Source of the DNA: Sporocytophaga myxococcoides
GTDB taxonomy: Bacteria; Bacteroidota; Bacteroidia; Cytophagales; Cytophagaceae
Assembly: GCF_000775915.1 (NCBI RefSeq)
Contig: NZ_BBLT01000004.1
Span: 124,001 to 188,000 of the forward strand
Reading direction: 5' to 3'
Length of the DNA: 64,000 nt
The translations under genes were made by a program, and so were the position numbers. Under the pieces are notes generated by a model. The model was not told the DNA's origin and made no database searches. It was given only the letters and a program-made list of their open reading frames with translations. Positions within the stretch are counted from its first letter, which is position 1. Each line of letters starts with the position of its first letter. This document shows positions 30,177-39,342 of this stretch, piece by piece.

Positions 30177-32069
30177 ATGGAGAATATTAAGTATTTCATC
30201 ATCGATTTTGACAGCACTTTCACACAAGTAGAAGCTCTTGACGAACTGGGAGATATTTCACTTGACGGTGATCCGCAAAAAGATAAAATTTTAAAAGAAA
30301 TCGTCGAGCTGACAAACAGCGGAATGGAGGGAAAAGCGTCGTTCACTCAGAATCTTACAAGAAGACTTGAGTTGTTAAGAGCTAATAAAAGACACCTTAC
30401 TCCTCTAATTTCAAGGCTTAAAACCAAGGTTTCTGAATCAGTGAAGAGAAACAGAGAGTTTTTCAAAGACTTTTCTGATAATATTCTTATTGTATCCAGT
30501 GGCTTCAAAGAATTCATTACCCCTATAGTTACTGAATTCGGAATAAAAGAAGAAAATATTTACGCCAATACTTTTGTGTATGATGAACAAGGTAATATTA
30601 CAGGGTTTGACAAAAACAATGTACTTTGTCTTGACAAAGGTAAAATTCAACAACTGAAAGCTTTAAACCTAAAAGGTGATGTATATGTAATCGGTGATGG
30701 ATATACTGATTACGAAATCAAAGAAGCTGGTCTTGCGAATAAATTTTACGCATTTACAGAGAATATTGAAAGAGACGCTGTACTTGCAAAAGCAGAGCAC
30801 ATCGCTCCGAGCTTTGATGAATTCCTTTATCAGAACAACCTTCCAATGGCAATTTCTTATCCTAAAAACAGAATAAGTGTCTTGCTTCTTGAAAACATTC
30901 ACCCGGAAGCTTTAAGATTATTCAAAAGCGAAGGTTATAAAGTTGAAGTGATTTCAAGCGGCCTTGATGAAGATGAACTTTGTGAACGTATTAAAAACGT
31001 CTCTATACTTGGTATCAGATCAAAAACACAATTAACTAAAAAAGTACTCGAAAGTGCCAATAAGCTTATCGCAGTTGGTGCATTTTGCATCGGTACAAAC
31101 CAGATAGATCTTAAATCTTGCCTGCAACGTGGTGTAGCGGCGTTCAATGCTCCATACAGCAATACCAGAAGTGTTGTGGAACTTGCAATCGGACAGATCA
31201 TCATGCTATACAGAAATACCATTGAGAAAAGCAATAAAATGCATCAAGGTAAATGGGATAAATCTGCTAAAAACAGCTATGAGATAAGAGGTAAAAAATT
31301 AGGTATCGTTGGATATGGAAATATTGGATCTCAGCTTTCTGTTCTTGCGGAATCTATGGGTATGGAAGTTTACTATTATGACATAGTGGAAAAACTTCAA
31401 CTTGGTAATGCTAAAAAATGTTCTAGTCTGAATGAATTGCTGAGCCTTGCTGACGTGATCTCTTTACACGTTGATGGAAGAGCCAGCAACAAAAATCTTA
31501 TAGGCAAGAAGGAATTCGACCTGATGAAAGAAGGCGTAATATTCCTTAACTTAAGCCGTGGTCATGTAGTAGATGTTCCGGTTTTGGCAGAGAATTTAAA
31601 GAGTGGAAAAATCCTTGGCGCCAGCGTAGACGTTTTCCCTTATGAGCCGAAAAACAATAACGAAGAGTTTATAAATGAACTAAGAGGTCTTCCAAATGTA
31701 ATCCTGACTCCTCACATAGGAGGAAGTACAGAAGAAGCTCAGTTCAATATCGCCAGCTTCGTGCCAAACAGAATACTGGACTATATCAATACCGGAAATA
31801 CATTCCAAAGCGTAAACTTTCCAAATATTCAGTTACCTGAATTGAATAATGCGCACAGACTTATTCACCTGCATGAGAACGTACCTGGTATACTTGCACA
31901 AATCAATAATGTGCTTGCTAAACACAATATCAATATTCTTGGTCAGTATCTTAAAACCAATGAGACTGTCGGATATGTGATTACAGACATCAATAAGGAA
32001 TATGATAAGCAAGTAATACAGGAGCTTAAAGCTATCAACAACACAATCAAATTTAGAATATTGTATTAA
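30177..32069 (+). CDS. Phosphoserine phosphatase-phosphoglycerate dehydrogenase fusion
   Basis: About 630 residues joining the last and first enzymes of serine synthesis. Residues about 1-210 are a HAD phosphatase of SerB type: the nucleophile motif IDFDSTFTQVEAL, IVSSGF, and the metal motif GDGYTDYEI. Residues about 225-530 are D-3-phosphoglycerate dehydrogenase: the Rossmann motif GIVGYGNIGSQLSVLAES, NLSRGHVVD with the catalytic arginine, and LTPHIGGST with the histidine. The final roughly 75 residues are an ACT domain (ENVPGILAQINNVLAKH), suggesting serine feedback. I start at the ATG at 30177; a TTG at 30126 would add 17 unmatched residues. The aminotransferase gene follows after eight bases. 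Confidence 0.92.
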   Translation: MENIKYFIIDFDSTFTQVEALDELGDISLDGDPQKDKILKEIVELTNSGMEGKASFTQNLTRRLELLRANKRHLTPLISRLKTKVSESVKRNREFFKDFSDNILIVSSGFKEFITPIVTEFGIKEENIYANTFVYDEQGNITGFDKNNVLCLDKGKIQQLKALNLKGDVYVIGDGYTDYEIKEAGLANKFYAFTENIERDAVLAKAEHIAPSFDEFLYQNNLPMAISYPKNRISVLLLENIHPEALRLFKSEGYKVEVISSGLDEDELCERIKNVSILGIRSKTQLTKKVLESANKLIAVGAFCIGTNQIDLKSCLQRGVAAFNAPYSNTRSVVELAIGQIIMLYRNTIEKSNKMHQGKWDKSAKNSYEIRGKKLGIVGYGNIGSQLSVLAESMGMEVYYYDIVEKLQLGNAKKCSSLNELLSLADVISLHVDGRASNKNLIGKKEFDLMKEGVIFLNLSRGHVVDVPVLAENLKSGKILGASVDVFPYEPKNNNEEFINELRGLPNVILTPHIGGSTEEAQFNIASFVPNRILDYINTGNTFQSVNFPNIQLPELNNAHRLIHLHENVPGILAQINNVLAKHNINILGQYLKTNETVGYVITDINKEYDKQVIQELKAINNTIKFRILY

Positions 32070-32077
32070 TAACAACA

Positions 32078-33163
32078 GTGGTAAAGAAGACATTTTTCAC
32101 GGTAGGGCCATCGGAGCTATACCCGACAGTACCAGCGCACGTTCAAACTGCACTGGAGCAAAAAATCGGAGTTATATCTCACAGAAGCAAGCAATTCCAG
32201 GAGTTGTACAAACATACAACAGACGGACTCAGAACCCTTTTGAACATACCTGATAACTATCAGATATTCTTTCTTTCCAGTGCTACTGAAATCTGGGAAA
32301 GAATTATTCAGAACTGTGTAGAGCACACAAGCTTTCACTGTGTAAATGGTAGTTTCTCAAAAAGGTTCTATGAATTTTCAGGAGAGCTTGGCAAAAAGGC
32401 TTTCAAAGAAGAAGCTGCATTCGGAAAAGGGTTCTATCCTGAAAAGTTTGAAATACCTGCTGAAACAGAAGCCATTTGTCTTACCCAGAATGAAACCAGC
32501 TCAGGTGTATCTATGCCTGTAGCAGATATCAATAAAATAAGAGAGAAAAATAAAGAAGCACTGTTATTTGTTGATGCAGTTTCTTCTCTCCCTTACCCGG
32601 AGTTTGACTTTACTAAAATAGATTCAACCTTTTTCTCGGTGCAGAAATGTTTTGGCCTTCCTGCAGGACTTGGAGTGTGGATTCTGAATGACAGAGTTAT
32701 TGAAAAGGCTAAGCAACTGGAAGCGAAAAAAGTGCTCACAGGAACCTATCATACTATATCTTCTATTCTCAGCAAAGCAAAAGATAACCAGACACCGGAA
32801 ACTCCAAATGTCTGGAATATATTCCTGCTGGGCAAAGTAATCGAGGATATGAATAAGAAAGGTATTGCTACCATCAGAAAAGAAACTGAAGTAAAAGCTG
32901 ATATGCTTTATAATTATATAAAAGACAGCAACAACTTTTCTTTCGGCGTTGAAGATCCGGCTCACAGATCTAAAACTACCATAGTTGCCAATACTGCCAT
33001 ACCTGCTCCTGAAGTGAACAAGAAACTGGAACAATTTGACCTTGCAGTAGGAAGTGGTTACAGTAGCTATAAAGAAAAACAAATAAGAATAGCGAACTTC
33101 CCGGCTTATTCTGTTGAAAAAACGGAAGAGCTTGTGAATGCGCTTAAGAAAACAATCGGTTAA
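32078..33163 (+). CDS. serC: Phosphoserine aminotransferase-like class V aminotransferase
   Basis: A 361-residue PLP enzyme that most likely converts 3-phosphohydroxypyruvate and glutamate to phosphoserine. Seen: FTVGPSELYPTVPAHVQ, SHRSKQFQELY, FVDAVSSLPYPEFDF, and the PLP lysine in FSVQKCFGLPAGLGVWI. It starts at GTG (32078), eight bases after the phosphatase-dehydrogenase fusion. With that partner it completes the three-step route from 3-phosphoglycerate to serine. An alanine-glyoxylate-type aminotransferase is the alternative, but the context favours SerC. Confidence 0.88.
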   Translation: MVKKTFFTVGPSELYPTVPAHVQTALEQKIGVISHRSKQFQELYKHTTDGLRTLLNIPDNYQIFFLSSATEIWERIIQNCVEHTSFHCVNGSFSKRFYEFSGELGKKAFKEEAAFGKGFYPEKFEIPAETEAICLTQNETSSGVSMPVADINKIREKNKEALLFVDAVSSLPYPEFDFTKIDSTFFSVQKCFGLPAGLGVWILNDRVIEKAKQLEAKKVLTGTYHTISSILSKAKDNQTPETPNVWNIFLLGKVIEDMNKKGIATIRKETEVKADMLYNYIKDSNNFSFGVEDPAHRSKTTIVANTAIPAPEVNKKLEQFDLAVGSGYSSYKEKQIRIANFPAYSVEKTEELVNALKKTIG

Positions 33164-33165
33164 TT

Positions 33166-33570
33166 ATGCTTGATTCGGGTCAGGTTTATTCCGAGGTGTT
33201 TTCATTTACACAGGAACAAGTAATCAGATTCGCCGAGGTGTCAGGAGATCATAATCCTGTACATCTGGACGCTGACTATGCTTCTAAAACCGCTTTTAAA
33301 AAGCCTATCGTTCATGGTATCCTAGGTACCAGTATTTTCTCTAAAATACTTGGAATGAATTTCCCAGGCGAAGGAACAATTTACTTAAAACAGGAAGTAA
33401 ACTTCAAACGCCCAATGTATGCCAGCACTTCCTATGAAGCAGTACTGACAGTTCTGGAAATAAACAGAGACAAACATCAGGCAGTCATTGAAACCAAAGT
33501 CCTTGACAAAGAAACTGGTAAGGTCATTATTGATGGACAGGCACAAGTAATGAATAAAGAGAAAATCTGA
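33166..33570 (+). CDS. MaoC-like (R)-specific enoyl-CoA hydratase
   Basis: A 134-residue single hot-dog domain. Seen: the catalytic Asp-His pair in SGDHNPVHLDADYA, and KKPIVHGILGTSIFSK with the usual substrate helix. It matches PhaJ/MaoC hydratases that add water to trans-2-enoyl-CoA. It follows the aminotransferase after two bases and overlaps the next gene by one base (TGATG), so it is in the serine operon; the link between the functions is not obvious. Confidence 0.9.
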   Translation: MLDSGQVYSEVFSFTQEQVIRFAEVSGDHNPVHLDADYASKTAFKKPIVHGILGTSIFSKILGMNFPGEGTIYLKQEVNFKRPMYASTSYEAVLTVLEINRDKHQAVIETKVLDKETGKVIIDGQAQVMNKEKI

Positions 33571-34448
33571 TGAAACGTTTTCTAGGTATCAAGTATAGCC
33601 CAAACGACATAAGATTATTATTTTCCTTCAAAAGTTCTTTAATCAAAAGACTATTAAAGGGGCTTGTATACATTACTGCCGTTACAGCTATATTACTTTA
33701 TATGGAGCAGAAAGATATCTTTCATATCCAGATAAGTAATGCCCTGCCTGGCTATATGGGAGCTGCACTGGGTTTACTTCTTGTTTTCCGAAACAACACT
33801 GCATATGACAAATGGTGGGAAGCAAGAAAAGAACTTGGGGCCCTTGTAAACATTTCCAGAAATTTCGCTATTGATATTAATGGGTTTCTACCTCCTGGAA
33901 GTAAGGAAAAAACAAGAATTGCCACCTTACTTACCTGCTTCATATATGCTCTTAAAGAGCACTTAAGAAATGGAGTAAAAATGAAAGATATGCAGGAACT
34001 TGAAGATGCTGACTACAAAATAATTGAACAGGCTCAGCATAAACCTTCTGCAATTGCTAACCTTATTATGTCAAGAATTGAAATTCTCTGGAAAGAGAAG
34101 ATCCTGACAGATATGCAGCAATATCTTCTTGTTACTAAAATTAATACCCTGATAGACATTTGCGGAAAATGTGAACGAATAAGAAACACTCCTATTCCCA
34201 TTGCTTACGGATTGCTTCTTAAATTCTTCATTAACATTTATGTAATCCTTTTACCTATAGGTCTTTCTCATGATCTTGGCTGGGGAGCCTTACCCCTGGA
34301 AATAATTCTATATTACATCATGATGAGTATCGTTCTTACTGCAGAAGAAATAGAAGAGCCATTCGGTAAAGACCTTAATGACCTGCCTTTTGATGAAATG
34401 GCCGGCAAAATGAAGGTAAACATACAGGAGATTATCAGTTACGAATAA
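33570..34448 (+). CDS. Bestrophin-like (UPF0187) membrane protein
   Basis: A 292-residue membrane protein of the bacterial bestrophin family, which form pentameric ion channels. Seen: membrane segments near residues 24-43 and 50-66; the family's FRNNTAYDKWWEARKELGAL; NIYVILLPIGLSHDLGWG; and the C-terminal EIEEPFGKDLNDLPFDE. The start codon overlaps the stop of the MaoC gene. Whether it conducts chloride or cations here cannot be told. Confidence 0.92.
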   Translation: MKRFLGIKYSPNDIRLLFSFKSSLIKRLLKGLVYITAVTAILLYMEQKDIFHIQISNALPGYMGAALGLLLVFRNNTAYDKWWEARKELGALVNISRNFAIDINGFLPPGSKEKTRIATLLTCFIYALKEHLRNGVKMKDMQELEDADYKIIEQAQHKPSAIANLIMSRIEILWKEKILTDMQQYLLVTKINTLIDICGKCERIRNTPIPIAYGLLLKFFINIYVILLPIGLSHDLGWGALPLEIILYYIMMSIVLTAEEIEEPFGKDLNDLPFDEMAGKMKVNIQEIISYE

Positions 34449-34522
34449 TATTAAGCCTGCATTACTCTTTTATTTTCTCTTTCAGGATTAAGAAAAGTCA
34501 GAACAATCTTTTTTATAAAATT

Positions 34523-34560
34523 ATGCGTATAAACTAACTCATCTTTAGTCTTATACGCAT
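34523..34560 (+). promoter_or_regulatory. Hairpin abutting the start of the Asn-rich protein gene
   Basis: A perfect 10-base stem (34523-34532 with 34551-34560), extended by three more pairs past a bulge, ends two bases before the ATG at 34563. It may be the end of the bestrophin transcript or a 5' structure that hides the ribosome-binding region of the next gene. Confidence 0.55.
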
Positions 34561-34562
34561 TT

Positions 34563-36467
34563 ATGCTTTATAGAACATCTTTTTTAAAATGGCTTGTTCC
34601 ATTCTCGCTTATAACCAATTTTGCATTTGCGCAAAATTTTAAATATTTGGGATCCTTTGACCAGCAAGGAATTCCTAAATACCTGGAAACAACCACAATT
34701 ACTCCGGATCAGTCATTACTAAAACAAATAAATGATGCATTACCGGACAGGAAACCTGTACCTCAATTTCACCCTGAATATATTTCCAAACAGGCTGAAA
34801 CAGATCTAAAGCTTTTCAAACAAGCTGATGTCTGGATTACGTTTGTCGGAGAAGTGGCTGGGTGGAAAAATAGTCTGGGTTTTTACACTTATGATATAAA
34901 TAATCCTCCCCGCTCTGTTACTGATATAAAAGACTATTTTATAATTTTCCCAAATGCATCACAAGTTGGAGGAGGAGGTAATCTGAATCCGGGAAATACT
35001 GTTAAAATAGGAAACTTTACCCCTAATACAGGAATAGGTTGGTTTCTGATTGCGGACGGTTGGAGAAATGAAAGGGTTACAAAAGGAAACTACCTTATTT
35101 TTTCCAACGCTGCTTTTAATCCCGAAAGTAAAGAAACAGATAAGGCTCATACAGTCCTTTTAAATTTATCTGGCAGCAACAAATTAATTCTTGGATTTGA
35201 AGATACCAGAAGAGATCAGGGAAGCGACAATGATTTTAATGATGTCTTATTTTATATCACAGCCAATCCTTTTGATGCTATAAATAAAGATAACATAGTT
35301 ATAGTAGGTAATAATCCAACTTTCGAGAATAATTCATCAAACAATAACTCTCCGGACAATCCTGCATCAGACAATAGTAACAGTAATAACCAGGGAACCT
35401 CCAATAATCAGGTAAATGCCTCTAATACCAATATTGATATAAATAATGGTGGTGGAGGAAACAGCAATGTTGCCTCTTCAACCAACAATGTCAATCATAG
35501 TGACGGGAATAGTTCTACCGCAATCAACAACACCAATATTAACAATAACAGCTCCAATAATAATTCTAATAATACTACCAATAACAATAACTCCACAACC
35601 ATTATTAACAATACCACTATTATCAATAATGGAAACGCCAATAGTAATAACACATCCAATCAGCAAAATTCTGGCAACGGACAAAATAATAGTGGAGTTA
35701 ATAGCAATTCCGGCGGAAGACGACAAAACAGTAACAGCAGCAGTAATTCGCCTCATCAATCTTCTGATAGATGCCATAAGAATGGTATGACAGAACAGGA
35801 ATTTATAAAATCATACAACTTAATAAAGAACAAAACAACAGAGACTAGTCGTAAATCTTTGATGCAACAGGTGGCCAGGCCTAAAATGTTGACTGTAGAT
35901 CAGTGTACTCAACTGATAAAGTTATTAGATGTACAAAGGAACAGATTGGAAATGGCCAAGTATCTTTATGACTACACATGTGATAAACCAGGATATTACA
36001 TGGTTAGTGCAGTTTTCTCTGTATCAACCTATGAAAGAGAATTCGATCAATTTCTTTCTACAAAAAATCTAAACAACAACAACCAGCCATCGACCAGTTC
36101 AAAGGGCTGGAATAATACCGGCAATAATTCAAACAACATCCAGACATCCAACAATGGTACTAATACCTGTTGCGTAAATGATGGATTTACCAGCGATGAT
36201 TTTTCAAGGTTAAAATCAAGTATCTCTTCAAAAAGTTTTAGTGAAACAATGATGACTGTCACCAAACAGGGAGTAAAAGGAAGGTGTCTATCAACAGGAC
36301 AGGTTGTGGAATTAATGACATTATTCTCTTTTGAAAAGGACAAACTTGATCTTGCAAAATACCTTTATGACTTTACCGGAGACAAACAAAATTACTACAG
36401 AGTGAACGATATATTCTCATTCTCCTCGTCTGTGAGTGAATTAAACAACTACATTGAGAAAAAATAA
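34563..36467 (+). CDS. Secreted DUF4114 / Asn-rich / double DUF4476 protein
   Basis: A 634-residue exported protein. Residues 1-23 are a signal peptide ending in FAFAQ. A DUF4114 domain lies at about 150-240, with the acidic calcium-like signature GSDNDFNDVLFYI. Residues about 250-400 are a low-complexity linker made almost wholly of Asn, Ser, Gly, Thr and Gln. Two DUF4476 domains follow (about 405-500 and 540-632), each with a cysteine just before its start, an AKYLYD(Y/F)T core and a Y(M/R)V...F.FS end. The function is unknown; an adhesive or matrix role is inference. Its own hairpins lie before and after it. Confidence 0.85.
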   Translation: MLYRTSFLKWLVPFSLITNFAFAQNFKYLGSFDQQGIPKYLETTTITPDQSLLKQINDALPDRKPVPQFHPEYISKQAETDLKLFKQADVWITFVGEVAGWKNSLGFYTYDINNPPRSVTDIKDYFIIFPNASQVGGGGNLNPGNTVKIGNFTPNTGIGWFLIADGWRNERVTKGNYLIFSNAAFNPESKETDKAHTVLLNLSGSNKLILGFEDTRRDQGSDNDFNDVLFYITANPFDAINKDNIVIVGNNPTFENNSSNNNSPDNPASDNSNSNNQGTSNNQVNASNTNIDINNGGGGNSNVASSTNNVNHSDGNSSTAINNTNINNNSSNNNSNNTTNNNNSTTIINNTTIINNGNANSNNTSNQQNSGNGQNNSGVNSNSGGRRQNSNSSSNSPHQSSDRCHKNGMTEQEFIKSYNLIKNKTTETSRKSLMQQVARPKMLTVDQCTQLIKLLDVQRNRLEMAKYLYDYTCDKPGYYMVSAVFSVSTYEREFDQFLSTKNLNNNNQPSTSSKGWNNTGNNSNNIQTSNNGTNTCCVNDGFTSDDFSRLKSSISSKSFSETMMTVTKQGVKGRCLSTGQVVELMTLFSFEKDKLDLAKYLYDFTGDKQNYYRVNDIFSFSSSVSELNNYIEKK

Positions 36468-36490
36468 AATTTAACCATATAATTATAAAC

Positions 36491-36519
36491 AAAAGCAGGA
36501 AGATTTTCTTTCTGCTTTT
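36491..36519 (+). terminator. Terminator after the Asn-rich protein gene
   Basis: AAAAGCAG (36491-36498) pairs with CTGCTTTT (36512-36519), with further weak pairs inside. The longest frame of the MFS gene would start inside it, which argues against that start. Confidence 0.8.
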
Positions 36520-36577
36520 GTGTTTTATAAGTTTAGATAATATTTCTGTGGCACAATCAAATCAATATTTATCGTCA

Positions 36578-37720
36578 ATGTCTGAACATAGTCGTACAAC
36601 ACAAAGAATTGCCGTAGGTTTATTATTTTTCCTTCATGGTCTTTGTTTTTCTTCCTGGGCTTCAAGAATCCCGGATATTCAACAAAAACTAAAATTAACC
36701 GAAGTTTCGCTGGGAATGGTATTGTTCGCTTTGCCCATAGGCTTGCTGGCTTCCATGCCTTTGTCCGGGTGGCTGACAGCCAGATATGGAAGCAGTAAGA
36801 TTGTTCTGGGAGCAATTCTATCGTATGGCTTAATTCTATCCTTTATCGGACTGGCAGAAGATAAATATGAGTTAATCCTTGCATTGTTCCTCTTTGGAGT
36901 GGCTAGTAACACGGTAAATATTGCTGTCAATACCCAGGCTTTAATAGTGGAAGCATTATATCATCGTTCCATTATGGCTTCCTTTCATGGTTTATGGAGC
37001 CTTGCAGGATTCAGCGGAGCCGCCCTGGGATCATTTATGATCAGCAAAGGAAATTCTCCCCAGCTCCACTTTTTTATTGTTACTCTCTTTATTTTCTGCG
37101 CAGCTGCTATTGTTTCATTCTTTATACCCAAAGCTGTAAGGAAAGAAAACAAAGGGCCCTTATTCGTTTTGCCTGATAAATCAATTTTCATATACGGGCT
37201 TATTGCTTTTTGCTGTATGACATGTGAAGGTGCTATGTTTGACTGGAGTGGTGTTTATTTCAAAAAAGTTGTACTTGCTGAAAAAGGCTGGATTGGAATT
37301 GGATATTCAGCCTTCATGAGCACAATGGCATTGGGAAGATTTTTTGCGGATAGCTATACAACTCGTTTCGGATTAAAACAAACCTTGTTTGTCAGTGGCT
37401 TGTTAATAACTGTTGGCCTGCTCACTGCAATCATATTTCCAACCTTATACATTGCAATTGCAGGCTTTTTGCTTGTTGGATTCGGAGTATCATCAGTCGT
37501 CCCGTTAGCCTATGGCGCTGCCGGCAAATCTACGAAAGTACCTACAGAAATTGCCCTCACAGCAGTTGCTTCCATAGGATTTATCGGATTACTGATAGGA
37601 CCACCTCTCATTGGTCTTTTTGCAGGCTTAACAAGCCTAAGGATTTCATTCCTCATTATTTCCTTTCTTGGTCTAAGTGTGGCTTTATTGTCTTTTGTAA
37701 TCAAACAAGAACAGGATTGA
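36578..37720 (+). CDS. MFS transporter
   Basis: About 380 residues with 12 predicted membrane segments. Seen: SSWASRIPDIQQKL in the first loop, and the MFS motif GWLTARYGSSKIVLG between helices 2 and 3. A central break comes after a basic loop (PKAVRKENKGP). The closest groups I know are the fucose/glucose-type and YbjJ-like MFS permeases; substrate is unknown. The ATG at 36578 was chosen because the upstream TTG frame starts in the preceding terminator. Confidence 0.88.
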   Translation: MSEHSRTTQRIAVGLLFFLHGLCFSSWASRIPDIQQKLKLTEVSLGMVLFALPIGLLASMPLSGWLTARYGSSKIVLGAILSYGLILSFIGLAEDKYELILALFLFGVASNTVNIAVNTQALIVEALYHRSIMASFHGLWSLAGFSGAALGSFMISKGNSPQLHFFIVTLFIFCAAAIVSFFIPKAVRKENKGPLFVLPDKSIFIYGLIAFCCMTCEGAMFDWSGVYFKKVVLAEKGWIGIGYSAFMSTMALGRFFADSYTTRFGLKQTLFVSGLLITVGLLTAIIFPTLYIAIAGFLLVGFGVSSVVPLAYGAAGKSTKVPTEIALTAVASIGFIGLLIGPPLIGLFAGLTSLRISFLIISFLGLSVALLSFVIKQEQD

Positions 37721-37867
37721 CATAATCAGCACAATCACATTGATTGTCAATCGGAAGCATTTTTTCAAACCTTATTACATATATATTAAACTATGTAAGT
37801 AATTGCCTTGTATTCTTGCTATTTGCAGAAATAAGTTTTGTATTTTTGCAAATTAAATACATTCCAC

Positions 37868-39172
37868 ATGTCTTTGGAACAATTAAAATTGAACAAGCAA
37901 CTGATCACTGCAATGCAGGATGCAGGATTCAGCAAAGTAAGAGAATTTCAGGCCAGATCAATTTCCAGAATTCTGGGAGGGCAGGATCTCCTCGGTATCG
38001 GCCCTGAAGGATGCGGTAAAACTACCTCCCTGGTATTAACAACTCTTATGCGCCTGAAGTATGCACAGGAAGAAGCTCCCAGAGCCTTGGTTTTAGTACC
38101 GGATAAAGAATCTGGGCTTGCTTTGCTTGAAAATTTTCAATTATTAGGCAAAAACACCGATCTGAGATATATGGGAATCTTTCCTGGTGCTGGAATGGAA
38201 GGTCAGAAAGAAGAACTGGATAAAGGTGTTGATATAGTAGTTGGGACTCCCGACAGGATTCAGGCAATGTACTATAAGTCCAAAATCAATCTAAGCCAAC
38301 TGAAAGTATTTATAGTGGATGATGCTGAACGTCATATTAAACAAGGTTTCCAGACAATCATTCTGCAGATAGCCGAAAGTCTTTTAAAATGCCAGCATCT
38401 TATTTTTTCCGAAGTATATCATGAGAAACTCGAACGTCTGGTTGAACCCATTCTAAAGCATTACAATACTGTTGAAGTAGATATAGAAAGCATTGAACAA
38501 ATGGATGTGATAGATCAGGTTCTTTATCATGTACCAAACTACAAGACCAAGCTAAACCTAATTAACCTTTTAATGAGAGATACAGAGGAATTCTCTAAAG
38601 TTGTAATTTTTGCCAATACTAAGATAACAGCTGAAAGTATCTGCAAAAGTCTTGATAAAAGGAATCCCGGAGAAGTCGCTTTATTTAAAGTAACTAGGTC
38701 ATCCTACCCTTCTCTTCCATCAATAGAAACATTCATTGAAAATCCTGAGATTCGAATGCTCATTGTTTCAAATGAAGAAAACCCTATTACAGATACGGTC
38801 GATATTCCATTCATATTCCATTTTGATATTCCTCCATCCAAAGTATTATTCATTGACAGAATTAAAAAGGAAACGTCAGAAAACAATGAAAAACTTTCCT
38901 TTTCATTTGCAACAGACATTGAATTGATTCTTGTCAGAAAAATAGAACAGGAGATCGGTCAGAACCTTCCTGTTGAGGAATTACCATTGGGACTGATTAT
39001 AGAGGGGGACCGCAAAAGTCACAAGGAAGGTGAAGCTGAAGAACAGCACGAAACAACAGGTGCTGCTTTTCATGAAAAGAAAGCCAGCAATGCCAAAACC
39101 TATAATTATAAGTATATGGAAAGGCTTAAGCTCTTTGGCAAAAAGCATCGCAAGCATAAAAAAGGTGAGTAA
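37868..39172 (+). CDS. Degenerate DEAD-box helicase-like protein
   Basis: About 434 residues built on a DEAD-box frame. Conserved parts: a Q-motif-like REFQARSISRILGGQDLLG; Walker A GPEGCGKTTS; GTPDRIQAMYY (motif Ib). Changed parts: motif II is VDDAE instead of DEAD, motif III is SEV instead of SAT, and the motif V-VI region reads IPPSKVLFIDRIKKETSENN where an active enzyme has HRIGRTGR. It may therefore bind ATP or RNA but is unlikely to be a normal helicase. The C-terminal basic tail is rich in Lys and His (FGKKHRKHKKGE). A TATTTTTG box lies at 37840-37847. It starts at ATG 37868. Confidence 0.85.
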   Translation: MSLEQLKLNKQLITAMQDAGFSKVREFQARSISRILGGQDLLGIGPEGCGKTTSLVLTTLMRLKYAQEEAPRALVLVPDKESGLALLENFQLLGKNTDLRYMGIFPGAGMEGQKEELDKGVDIVVGTPDRIQAMYYKSKINLSQLKVFIVDDAERHIKQGFQTIILQIAESLLKCQHLIFSEVYHEKLERLVEPILKHYNTVEVDIESIEQMDVIDQVLYHVPNYKTKLNLINLLMRDTEEFSKVVIFANTKITAESICKSLDKRNPGEVALFKVTRSSYPSLPSIETFIENPEIRMLIVSNEENPITDTVDIPFIFHFDIPPSKVLFIDRIKKETSENNEKLSFSFATDIELILVRKIEQEIGQNLPVEELPLGLIIEGDRKSHKEGEAEEQHETTGAAFHEKKASNAKTYNYKYMERLKLFGKKHRKHKKGE

Positions 39173-39173
39173 C

Positions 39174-39206
39174 AAAAGGAGAACAATTTTAGTTCTCCTT
39201 TTTTAT
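39174..39206 (+). terminator. Terminator after the DEAD-box gene
   Basis: An 11-base perfect stem (39174-39184 with 39192-39202), AAAAGGAGAAC / GTTCTCCTTTT, followed by T's. Confidence 0.92.
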
Positions 39207-39342
39207 TTACGCTCATTAACTTGCTCCGAATCCTCCTGTAGAACACCATATTCCTTGATCATAAAAGGTAATGGTTATCGATAGAGAACCCATATTCACT
39301 GTGTTTCGTTTTTTCAATAAAGGTATTACAATATTAAAAGAT

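Noticed and set aside
35446-35790. Open frames overlapping the Asn-rich linker
   Set aside because: Long alternative frames here result from the AAT/AAC-rich repeat composition of the real gene; no family features.
36518-36577. Longer MFS start at TTG
   Set aside because: It begins inside the preceding terminator and adds residues not typical of MFS proteins.
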